This document shows, piece by piece, positions 51,552 to 60,300 of a stretch of DNA of 64,000 nucleotides. Position numbers and translations under genes: made by a program. Position 1 is the stretch's first letter; each line of letters begins with the position of its first letter. Location of the stretch: NCBI RefSeq assembly GCF_947539375.1, contig NZ_OX443569.1, positions 1,240,001 through 1,304,000 of the forward strand, read 5' to 3'. A model generated the notes under the pieces. It saw only the letters and a program-made list of their open reading frames with translations, had not been told where the DNA came from and made no database searches. This stretch comes from Lactobacillus isalae (GTDB taxonomy: Bacteria; Bacillota; Bacilli; Lactobacillales; Lactobacillaceae).

Positions 51552-51586
51552 TATTAATAAAGTGTCCAATTTTTGTGGGTCACTAC

Positions 51587-51591
51587 AGTTT
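51587..51591 (+). repeat. Target-site duplication, right copy
   Basis: AGTTT, the partner of 50111-50115. The following TGCTAAATTA continues the glycosyltransferase reading frame. Confidence 0.88.
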
Positions 51592-51715
51592 TGCTAAATT
51601 AATTCGTGAAGGTTATTTCACTAAAAAAGCCTTAGCCGATGCAGTAGTTAAAGCCAGATACGAATAAATTTTGTTCATTATATGCTGAATTTAAATTAAT
51701 CTATAATCTATATAC

Positions 51716-51756
51716 AAAAAGGTTGCTAAGCTCTCAAATGCTCAGCAACCCTTTTT
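51716..51756. terminator. Bidirectional terminator
   Basis: AAAAAGGTTGCTAAGC pairs with GCTCAGCAACCCTTTTT with one mismatch. It separates the broken Gtf3-like gene from the convergent minus-strand glycosyltransferase genes. Confidence 0.9.
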
Positions 51757-51757
51757 A

Positions 51758-52642
51758 TTAGTTTTTCCACTTTTCAAGAATAGCCAGTTTTTGTAGTGTA
51801 TCTCTGTATTTCAAATATTCTCCCTTATCTAACGCATGATTTTTCCATTTTTCTAACCGATACCGATAAGCAGATTCTTCATTACTCGTATCAAAACCGA
51901 TTAAGCGTAAAATTGTAATTCTTTCTTCAATTGATCGTAAAGGAAAGACATCAGTTTCACTTACACTGGCTGATACGCTTGATTTTAAAATGCGATGCGT
52001 ATAAATCGCTTTATTTTCATACGCAATTTTATTTGCAAGTAAATATATCTTCCATGTAGTCAAATCATCTTCTACTGGAACATTTTCAGGATAAACTATA
52101 TTTTTAAATAAAGAGCGTCTATACAATTTATCCCATGGAACGGTAAAAACTAAAGACATATTGTAATAATCAGTGCGATACTGCAAACTAAACCATTCTT
52201 TGATTGAATAATCTTTTTCAAAATAGTTATCTTTATTTAGCCAATAAGCAAAAGTCGACTTATCATCATAAAAGATATTGAAATTCCCTGCTGCTATATC
52301 AGCCTTATTTTTTACGGCTAAGTTATACAAGTCTTCAATATGATGTTGGTCAAGCCAATCGTCATGATCGACAAATAAGACATATTCGCCAGTTGCTAGG
52401 GCAAGTCCGGCATTTCTGCTTGAACCAACTCCACCATTTTTCTTGTGAAGAACTCTGATTTGATCATATTTTTCACGATATTTTTCACATATTTCTGGCG
52501 TATGATCCGTTGAACCATCGTCTACCAAGATAATTTCTAAATCAGAATAAGTTTGAGCCAAAACACTGTCTACACACTGTCTTAAATATTTTTCATCGTT
52601 ATACACAGGAATAATTACAGAGACTTTTTTACTATTTTCCAT
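51758..52642 (-). CDS. Family 2 glycosyltransferase
   Basis: A 294-residue GT2 (GT-A fold) enzyme with KVSVIIPVYNDEKYLRQCVD at the N terminus, the DDGSTDHTPEI and GEYVLFVDHDDWLD metal/nucleotide motifs (DxD-type DHDD), and VPVEDDLTTWKIYLL with the ED motif. It probably adds a sugar to the glycan on the serine-rich adhesin. The ATG at 52642 follows AGTAGG; its start lies eight bases upstream of the end of the GT8/GT-D gene, so the two overlap and are translated together. Sugar specificity unknown. Confidence 0.9.
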   Translation of the reverse strand: MENSKKVSVIIPVYNDEKYLRQCVDSVLAQTYSDLEIILVDDGSTDHTPEICEKYREKYDQIRVLHKKNGGVGSSRNAGLALATGEYVLFVDHDDWLDQHHIEDLYNLAVKNKADIAAGNFNIFYDDKSTFAYWLNKDNYFEKDYSIKEWFSLQYRTDYYNMSLVFTVPWDKLYRRSLFKNIVYPENVPVEDDLTTWKIYLLANKIAYENKAIYTHRILKSSVSASVSETDVFPLRSIEERITILRLIGFDTSNEESAYRYRLEKWKNHALDKGEYLKYRDTLQKLAILEKWKN

Positions 52643-52649
52643 CTTAAAC

Positions 52650-54668
52650 CTACTCAATTCTCTCTATTATTTGACTACTATACATTTTGTCATGAATTGG
52701 TGTGATATTTACATCTCGATTAAATTCAGCAGTATGCTTGTTCTTTAATTTTATCTTGTCTGTAACTCCCATCTTGAACCATTCATATTCTGAGTCGATA
52801 TGACCAATATCAATTTTTTGATTATTAAGATCTTGTAAGTCATCTACAATAACTTTCGCTGTAGGACCAAGCATTAATAAAATTAACCTATTGTCCGCAT
52901 ACTTTCTAATGGCTAATTCAATTTGATCAATCTTCTCGTATGAGTTTTGAGATGGACATAGAATTCTCTTAATTGATTTAGTATTATCAAATAAATCATT
53001 TCCTACGCCTGAACGTGAATACTTACCTTCCACAATTAAAACATCACGTTGACTCCAAATCTGTCTTAACTTTTCAAAATAGCCAGGACTTTCACTCTTA
53101 TCGACCAAATCAATATATGGCCTTGACACAAAAGTAGATCCATACCAATTTCTAGTTTGTTCTATTCGCTTTAAGAAAGCAGCATTCTGCGGGAAAAAGC
53201 GCTTCTTATAAGTTCTTTGAGCATAGTCATTGTAGCGTGCCAAATCTTCAAATACATCTGGCAAACAAATCAATGTATTATCGTAATTACCGCTTAAAAT
53301 GATACTTTCTAGGCGCAAAGCTAATTCTTTATTGTAATCTTGATAAAAAATGGATTCACCACGAATAATATTAAACTCGCCATCCCCAAAACGAATGACT
53401 GACTTATGTTCATTCAAAATTAAGTCTAAGGATTCATCAATATCTTTTACTTTAATGTCAAAAACAGAAGTTTTCTTTTTCTTATCAATTATTTTTTTTA
53501 TTGCTTCTACCATTTCATCTTGAGCGTCATTTGCGAAAATATAATATTTATCGTAAGAAATATTATTATTTTTAGTTTCTTCAAAAGAAAGAATTGGCTT
53601 TTGTTGACTAACAATTTTTTCAGTAACATCATCTTCCTTAAGATAGTTAATATCTAAAGAAAAGTCAGCATTACTGATTAGATTATCTAAAGTTGGATTC
53701 ATTACAAATGGATGTAATTTTACATTGTCATATTTTACCAACTTTTTCAATAGCCATGACATATCGGTATATGAAGCAATATTAAAACGTACATTAGGTA
53801 ATTTTTGAATTAATAATTCTAAATCTTTAGTTTCAGCAACACGGGCAAAAATAAATGTTTCAGCATCAAATTCTTTTTTTCTAATCTTGCTCTTATCGAA
53901 TTTACCATAGTGCTTAACAATATCTGACCATTCTAAATTATGATATTGCCACCAATTATTTCTTAAATCTCCTGTGGAAACCAAATTAAACGGGTTATCA
54001 TCACCAGAATAGTTAATAATTCGAGGAATAGGCACCCTTTTGTAATTATCAAAAACTACTTGTTTATTATTCCAATAAGCATTCTTTTCAAGACCAATCT
54101 GATAATTGTATGATAAGTTTAATTTTCCAATTTTATCTTTAAACGCTTCATTAATAATTGCTTGATCATTTGCTAATCCTTGCTTTTTAACCATTTCAAC
54201 GAGCTTAGAACTCATTTTTTCTTCACGCCAGCGTTTATTATTAATTAGCATTACACTTGAGTTAAATTGATCTAAATTTTGATAATCAGATGCAGCAAAT
54301 AACATCTTATTATCAAAATTAATTTTAAAAATACTTTGCAGATTATCAGTTACAATTAAATCTGAGCCAAGATAAAAAATTTTATCAGCTGAAATTAAAT
54401 CTGGAATTAAAAAATAAGCAAACGAAATTTTTCTTATTTTATCAGAGCTAGTACTAACATTACCTAAAAAATTTGGGTCAATTTTTTCATCAATTATCAT
54501 ACTCCCAAATTGGTTTACATATTGATTAACGTTAACAAACCATTCATGTGGAATATTAAAATTAATAATATGAATTTCTACATGTTGATTATGAAGAAAA
54601 ATTGATTTAAGCGTTGTCTCAATTTTATTTAAATCGTTAACATCAGCATCTAATGCAATAGTATCCAT
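52650..54668 (-). CDS. Two-domain glycosyltransferase: degenerate GT8-like plus GT-D (DUF1792)
   Basis: A 672-residue fusion. Residues 1-395 align by eye with the two GT8 proteins encoded next to it, including the C-terminal extension (KLPNVRFNIASYTDMSWLLK). From about 405 a GT-D/DUF1792 domain follows: SVIRFGDGEFNIIRGES with the metal-binding D429-x-E431, PQNAAFLKRIEQTRNWYG and ILCPSQNSYEKIDQIE. GT-D enzymes add a late sugar to streptococcal Fap1. In the GT8 part the DxD is changed (YLGSD, Gly101 in place of Asp), and the His and Lys of the C-terminal motif are Asn219 and Asn225. The first half is thus probably not catalytic and may position the substrate. Confidence 0.85.
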   Translation of the reverse strand: MDTIALDADVNDLNKIETTLKSIFLHNQHVEIHIINFNIPHEWFVNVNQYVNQFGSMIIDEKIDPNFLGNVSTSSDKIRKISFAYFLIPDLISADKIFYLGSDLIVTDNLQSIFKINFDNKMLFAASDYQNLDQFNSSVMLINNKRWREEKMSSKLVEMVKKQGLANDQAIINEAFKDKIGKLNLSYNYQIGLEKNAYWNNKQVVFDNYKRVPIPRIINYSGDDNPFNLVSTGDLRNNWWQYHNLEWSDIVKHYGKFDKSKIRKKEFDAETFIFARVAETKDLELLIQKLPNVRFNIASYTDMSWLLKKLVKYDNVKLHPFVMNPTLDNLISNADFSLDINYLKEDDVTEKIVSQQKPILSFEETKNNNISYDKYYIFANDAQDEMVEAIKKIIDKKKKTSVFDIKVKDIDESLDLILNEHKSVIRFGDGEFNIIRGESIFYQDYNKELALRLESIILSGNYDNTLICLPDVFEDLARYNDYAQRTYKKRFFPQNAAFLKRIEQTRNWYGSTFVSRPYIDLVDKSESPGYFEKLRQIWSQRDVLIVEGKYSRSGVGNDLFDNTKSIKRILCPSQNSYEKIDQIELAIRKYADNRLILLMLGPTAKVIVDDLQDLNNQKIDIGHIDSEYEWFKMGVTDKIKLKNKHTAEFNRDVNITPIHDKMYSSQIIERIE

Positions 54669-54700
54669 TCATACTCTTCTTTCTATGAGATTAGGTGTTA

Positions 54701-55945
54701 CTACTTAGCCAATTGTCTAATCCTTTGCACCATTTGATTTACTTGATCATTATCAAATACTTCATACCTTGAATATTTATTATTTTTATCTGCTGTTGAT
54801 TCAAATGATAAGATTGGAATGTCTTTTTCTTTTATTTGTTCAACAATATCTTTTTCTTTATTTCCTTCATTTATATCTAGATAAATATTTGTATTCTTAA
54901 ATAAATAATCCAGACGTTTTCCAATTACAAAAGGATACAAAGTAATATTAGGATATTTAACCAAATGCTTTAAATTCCAAGCCATATTACTCCAAGCTGT
55001 AACATTAAAATGAAATTCTGGTAGCTTTTGTACTAATTCTTCTAAATGATCAATAATAGCTGAGTTAGTAAAAGTAAATATTTCTCCAGTAAAATGTCCT
55101 TCTTTCAGTTTATCCACATTTAATGGCTTATACTTTTCTACTACTTGGCTTAACTCTAGATTCCGATAAAACCACCAAGTCTCCCTCATTCTTCCTTCAG
55201 AAAAAATATTGAACGGTTTATCATCTGAAACATAATGAATTATTTTGGGATTCTTTACCTTATCCAATATTTCAGTTGCTGTTTCTGTATTAGAATTATT
55301 TGACCAAAATAGAAATCTATCTGCACCAATTTGATAATTATATTTAAAAGATAAACTTCCGATTTCATCCTTAAACCAATTGTTAATTGTATCTTGGTCA
55401 TCTTGCGGAAAATTATTTTTCCGAGCATAATCTAACAGTTTTTCGCTCAAATTATGGTCTTTACGCAATTCCTGATTATTAATTAATAAAACACCTGCAT
55501 TTATTGAAGGTACAGGGAGATCTACTCTACTTTCATTTTTATTTCTAACATCAAAAATATGCGTGACTGCTAAAATCTTTTTTCCATTAAACTTGCGAGA
55601 AAATAGTTCATCAATTTCATTATCTACAACAAGATCTGAATCTAAATATAATACTCGATCTGCTTTAATTAATTTAGGTATTAATAAACGAGCATAAGTC
55701 ATTTGATTAATATGTTTGAATCCAGAATTCAAATCATGCAATTCTTCGGGATCAAATTTCTCGTCAATAATTTTGGAATCAATTTGATTTGCATAACGAT
55801 TAATATTTGCGAACCATTCTTGGGGAATATCATAGTTTAAAAGATGTATCTCTACGTTTTTTACATTGTATAAAATTGATTTTATTGTAGTTTCAACTTT
55901 ATCGATATAACCATAATTAGCACTTAAAGCTATTACTTTTTTCAT
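54701..55945 (-). CDS. Family 8 glycosyltransferase
   Basis: A 414-residue GT8 enzyme. The retaining GT-A domain has VLYLDSDLVVD (Asp102-x-Asp104 for metal and nucleotide), NAGVLLINNQE, DDQDTINNWF and the HxxxxxKP motif in IIHYVSDDKPFN (His237, Lys243). After about 270 residues a C-terminal region (HLEELVQKLPEFHFNVTAWS, LYPFVIGKRLDYLF) resembles a small nucleotide-binding or acceptor-binding module shared with its neighbours. Likely modifies the adhesin glycan. It lies 32 bp before the fusion gene in transcription order. Confidence 0.9.
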   Translation of the reverse strand: MKKVIALSANYGYIDKVETTIKSILYNVKNVEIHLLNYDIPQEWFANINRYANQIDSKIIDEKFDPEELHDLNSGFKHINQMTYARLLIPKLIKADRVLYLDSDLVVDNEIDELFSRKFNGKKILAVTHIFDVRNKNESRVDLPVPSINAGVLLINNQELRKDHNLSEKLLDYARKNNFPQDDQDTINNWFKDEIGSLSFKYNYQIGADRFLFWSNNSNTETATEILDKVKNPKIIHYVSDDKPFNIFSEGRMRETWWFYRNLELSQVVEKYKPLNVDKLKEGHFTGEIFTFTNSAIIDHLEELVQKLPEFHFNVTAWSNMAWNLKHLVKYPNITLYPFVIGKRLDYLFKNTNIYLDINEGNKEKDIVEQIKEKDIPILSFESTADKNNKYSRYEVFDNDQVNQMVQRIRQLAK

Positions 55946-55950
55946 TACTC

Positions 55951-57168
55951 TTACTCTTCCAAATTTTTAATCTCTTGCACCATTTGATCTACTTGGTTAT
56001 TTCCAAATACCTTATAATTTGAATACTTATTTTCTTTATTTGCAGTATCTTCAAAAGATAAAATCGGAATATTTTTGTCTTGGATTTGATGCAAAATATT
56101 TTCATCTTTTTGATAATAATTAATATCTAAATACAACTCACACTTTTTAATCAATTCTTCCATACGAGCATAAATTATTGCAGGATAAACAGTAACATTG
56201 GGATATTTCATTAGATTCAATAATCCTGTCGCAACTTCTGTATAAGCTGCAATATTAAAGTGAACCTCTGGCAATGCCTTAATTAAGCTTTCAAGATTTT
56301 GGATATTAGCAGAATACGTAAAAATCAAGGCTTCCGTAGCAAACTTAGATGCTCCTATTTTCATTGAATCAAAGATCGTAAATTTTTGGACAATTTTTGA
56401 TAATTCTAAATTACGGTAAAACCACCATTTTTCTCGCATTATTCCCAAATAACAAAAATCTGATGGCTTTCCTTTCATAATATAATGGATGATTTTAGGA
56501 TCTTTAACTGAACTAAGAAGATTGATCATTCGTTGATCATTTCTGGAGTAAGCAAAATATGTCGCACCCACTTGATAATTATACTGATGAGAAAGCAGAC
56601 CAATCTGATCCTTAAAATATTCATTAATTATTTGCTGATCGCCGTTGACGTAATTTTTACGACTCATTTCAATTAAGTCATGACTTACATTGTTCTTTTT
56701 TAACGCAGCATTATCTAAAACTAAAACCCCTGAATTTATTAAGCAACTTGTTGTTTTATCCCCTTGATCATCCGAATCAAAGATATCGCCTACTCCCAAT
56801 ATTTCTTTTCCATTAAAAGGAATAGTAAATAACTTATCAATTGCATCATCCACAATTAAATCACTATCTAGATATAAAACTCTGTCTTCTGGCACTAATT
56901 CTGGAATTAAAAATCTAGCAAATCCCATTTCATTAATGCCCGGTCTAGGGCCTTGAGAATCATTTAAAATTCCATGGTCAAACTTTGCATCAATTACTTC
57001 AGACCCAATCTGATTAATATACTGATTAATATTAACAAACCATTCTTGTGGAATATCACAATTCAAAAGATAAATCTTTACATACTGGTTGTTATATAAA
57101 ATTGACTTAATCGCAGTCTCTGTTTTATCCAGATATCCATAATCTGCACATAAAGCGATTACTTTCAT
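55951..57168 (-). CDS. Family 8 glycosyltransferase
   Basis: A 405-residue paralogue of the preceding GT8 enzyme. Catalytic landmarks are intact: VLYLDSDLIVDD (Asp101-x-Asp103), NSGVLVLDNAA, GDQQIINEYF and IIHYIMKGKPSDF (His228, Lys234). The same C-terminal extension is present (NLESLIKALPEVHFNIAAYT). Five bases separate it from the next GT8 gene. It is the first glycosyltransferase gene after the adhesin gene in transcription order, separated by about 220 bp with terminator-like hairpins, so it may have its own promoter. Confidence 0.9.
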   Translation of the reverse strand: MKVIALCADYGYLDKTETAIKSILYNNQYVKIYLLNCDIPQEWFVNINQYINQIGSEVIDAKFDHGILNDSQGPRPGINEMGFARFLIPELVPEDRVLYLDSDLIVDDAIDKLFTIPFNGKEILGVGDIFDSDDQGDKTTSCLINSGVLVLDNAALKKNNVSHDLIEMSRKNYVNGDQQIINEYFKDQIGLLSHQYNYQVGATYFAYSRNDQRMINLLSSVKDPKIIHYIMKGKPSDFCYLGIMREKWWFYRNLELSKIVQKFTIFDSMKIGASKFATEALIFTYSANIQNLESLIKALPEVHFNIAAYTEVATGLLNLMKYPNVTVYPAIIYARMEELIKKCELYLDINYYQKDENILHQIQDKNIPILSFEDTANKENKYSNYKVFGNNQVDQMVQEIKNLEE

Positions 57169-57284
57169 AACTTACTTCGCTTTCTATCTTTATCCCATAA
57201 CTATCATCTATTAATAATTATAATACTAATTATTAGTTCTATATTTCAAATTTAAAAATAATTCACACACATGTTATCAATAAT

Positions 57285-57330
57285 AAAAATAGCTCTCTAA
57301 AACTTTTTAAAAATTTTGGGGAGCTGTTTT
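57285..57330 (-). terminator. Terminator-like hairpin downstream of the adhesin gene
   Basis: On the minus strand CAGCTCCCCAAAATTTTT pairs imperfectly with AAAAAGTTTTAGAGAGCT and is followed by ATTTTTATT. It would end the adhesin transcript before the GT8 genes. Confidence 0.7.
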
Positions 57331-57354
57331 GTTATTTATTTTAGACAAGAAAAT

Positions 57355-57378
57355 GGCCATAGCAAACGAGCTATGGTC
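57355..57378. terminator. Second hairpin directly after the adhesin stop
   Basis: GGCCATAGC (57355-57363) pairs with GCTATGGTC (57370-57378) around AAACGA. The T-rich side is on the plus strand, so it may serve as a stop for plus-strand read-through into the adhesin gene, or as an mRNA 3' stabiliser. Confidence 0.5.
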
Positions 57379-57392
57379 TTTTTCTTTTTCTA

Positions 57393-60300
57393 TTATCTTC
57401 TTCTCTTTCTATTCTTCTTACGTCTCAAACCAAGAAGACCACCAACGGCAGTTGCAATTAATCCAAGTAAGGATGATGAATTCGTAGAAGCACCAGTTTG
57501 TGGTAATCTGCGACGATTACTCATTCTTACATGATGTCTCTTAGCACTAACTTGTTGTTCAGTTGATTCTGCTGGTTGTTTTTCTGGAGTAATGCTTACG
57601 TTAGCTTGTTCTCTGACATATTCAGCAGGACGTGGATTAGTAATACTATTTATCGATTCAGAATTATTAGTATTACTGTTCAATTCAGAAATACTCTCGC
57701 TTACTTCTGAATGACTAGAAATTGAAGTTGATTGACTAGTTGAATTAGTAATTGAATCTTCACTTTGACTCAAGCTGTTGCTTAAGCTTTCGCTTTGACT
57801 TAAGGAGTTACTTAAGCTCTCGCTTTGACTCAGTGAGTTACTCAAGCTCTCACTCTGACTTAAGGAGTTAGACAAGCTTTCGCTTTGACTTAAGCTGTTG
57901 CTCAAACTCTCACTTTGGCTTAAGGAGTTAGACAAGCTCTCACTCTGACTCAAGCTGTTACTTAAGCTCTCACTTTGACTTAGTGAGTTACTCAAGTTTT
58001 CGCTTTGACTCAATGAGTTAGACAAGCTTTCACTTTGACTCAAGCTGTTGCTTAAGCTCTCACTCTGACTCAATGAGTTACTCAAGCTCTCACTTTGACT
58101 TAAGGAGTTACTCAAGCTCTCACTCTGACTCAAGCTGTTACTCAAGCTCTCGCTTTGACTTAAGGAGTTACTCAAGCTCTCACTCTGACTCAAGGAGTTA
58201 GATAAGCTCTCACTTTGACTCAAGCTGTTGCTCAAGCTCTCACTCTGACTCAAGCTGTTACTCAAGCTTTCACTTTGACTTAATGAGTTAGACAAACTCT
58301 CACTTTGACTCAATGAGTTAGACAAGCTTTCGCTCTGACTTAAGCTGTTGCTCAAGGAGTTAGATAAGCTTTCGCTCTGACTCAATCTGTTACTCAAGCT
58401 TTCACTCTGACTTAAGGAGTTACTCAAGCTTTCGCTTTGACTCAAGCTGTTGCTTAAGCTCTCGCTTTGACTCAAGCTGTTACTCAAACTCTCACTTTGA
58501 CTCAAGCTGTTACTTAAGCTCTCACTTTGACTCAAGCTGTTGCTTAAGCTCTCACTCTGACTCAAGGAGTTAGACAAGCTCTCACTTTGACTTAAGGAGT
58601 TACTCAAGCTCTCACTCTGACTCAAGCTGTTACTCAAGCTTTCACTTTGGCTCAAGCTGTTACTCAAGCTCTCACTCTGACTCAAGCTGTTACTCAAGCT
58701 TTCACTTTGACTTAAGGAGTTAGACAAACTCTCACTTTGACTCAAGGAGTTAGACAAACTTTCGCTCTGACTTAAGCTGTTGCTCAAACTTTCACTCTGA
58801 CTCAAGCTGTTACTCAAGCTTTCGCTTTGACTTAAGGAGTTACTCAAGTTTTTGCTTTGACTCAATGAGTTACTCAAGCTTTCGCTTTGACTCAAGCTGT
58901 TGCTCAAGCTCTCGCTTTGACTTAAGGAGTTACTCAAGCTCTCACTCTGACTCAAGGAGTTACTCAAGCTTTCGCTTTGACTCAATGAGTTACTTAAGCT
59001 CTCGCTTTGACTCAAGGAGTTAGATAAGCTTTCACTCTGACTCAAGGAATTACTCAAGCTTTCACTTTGACTTAATGAGTTAGACAAGCTTTCACTCTGA
59101 CTCAAGGAGTTACTCAAGCTCTCACTCTGACTTAAGGAGTTACTTAAGCTTTCGCTTTGACTCAAGGAGTTAGATAAGCTTTCGCTCTGACTTAAGGAGT
59201 TAGACAAACTCTCACTTTGACTTAAGGAGTTAGACAAGCTTTCACTCTGACTTAAGGAGTTACTCAAGCTCTCACTTTGACTCAAGCTGTTACTCAAACT
59301 CTCACTTTGACTTAAGGAGTTAGACAAGCTTTCGCTCTGACTCAAGCTGTTGCTCAAACTCTCGCTTTGGCTGAGTGAGTTACTTAAGCTTTCACTCTGA
59401 CTCAATGAGTTAGATAAGCTCTCGCTTTGACTCAAGCTGTTGCTCAAGCTTTCACTTTGGCTCAAGGAGTTAGACAAACTTTCGCTCTGACTTAAGCTGT
59501 TGCTCAAACTTTCACTCTGACTCAAGGAGTTACTCAAGCTTTCGCTTTGACTTAAGGAGTTAGATAAACTCTCGCTTTGACTCAAGCTGTTACTTAAACT
59601 CTCACTCTGACTTAAGGAATTACTCAAGCTCTCACTCTGACTCAAGGAGTTAGATAAGCTTTCACTCTGGCTCAAGCTGTTACTTAAGCTTTCACTTTGA
59701 CTTAAGGAGTTAGACAAGCTTTCACTCTGACTCAAGCTGTTGCTTAAGCTTTCGCTTTGACTTAAGGAGTCGCTTAGGCTTTCACTCTGACTCAAGGAGT
59801 TACTCAAGCTCTCACTCTGACTTAAGGAGTTACTTAAGCTTTCGCTTTGACTTAAGGAGTTAGACAAGCTTTCGCTTTGACTCAAGCTGTTACTCAAACT
59901 CTCACTTTGACTCAAAGAGTTGGACAAGCTCTCACTCTGACTCAAGGAGTTAGATAAGCTTTCACTCTGGCTCAAGCTGTTACTTAAGCTCTCACTCTGA
60001 CTTAAGGAGTTACTCAAGCTCTCGCTTTGACTCAAGCTGTTGCTTAAGCTCTCACTCTGACTTAAGGAGTTAGACAAGCTTTCGCTTTGACTCAAGGAGT
60101 TAGACAAGCTTTCGCTCTGACTCAAGGAGTTAGATAAGCTTTCACTCTGGCTCAAGCTGTTACTTAAGCTCTCACTTTGACTTAGTGAGTTACTCAAGCT
60201 CTCGCTTTGACTCAATGAGTTACTTAAGCTTTCGCTCTGACTCAAGGAGTTACTCAAGCTTTCACTTTGACTTAAGGAGTTGCTCAAACTCTCGCTTTGA

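Larger units (their letters stand above)
50116..51586 (+). mobile_element. IS3-family (IS150-group) insertion sequence, 1,471 bp
   Basis: Both ends can be placed to the base. The left end begins GTAGTGACCC and the right end finishes GGGTCACTAC, an inverted repeat that extends imperfectly to GGACAC/GTGTCC about 25 bp in. The target AGTTT is duplicated on each side (50111-50115 and 51587-51591); removing the element and one copy restores the glycosyltransferase frame. It carries one transposase reading frame. The clean duplication indicates a recent insertion. IS1223-like elements of this group are known from L. johnsonii; exact identity needs a database comparison. Confidence 0.92.
49178..51667 (+). 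pseudogene. Gtf3-like glycosyltransferase gene split by an insertion sequence
   Basis: The 5' part (49178-50115) encodes 312 residues of a Gtf3/Nss-type glycosyltransferase, the enzyme that adds the second sugar to serine-rich repeat adhesins ([63 protein letters not shown]). After Ser312 an IS adds one residue and a stop (AGT TTG TAG). The 3' part resumes at 51587 as SFAKLIREGYFTKKALADAV and ends at 51667, giving an intact length of about 337. The lost 25 residues include the last helix that packs back on the N-terminal domain in GT-B folds, so activity is doubtful. Convergent with the other glycosyltransferase genes of the adhesin locus. Confidence 0.9.
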
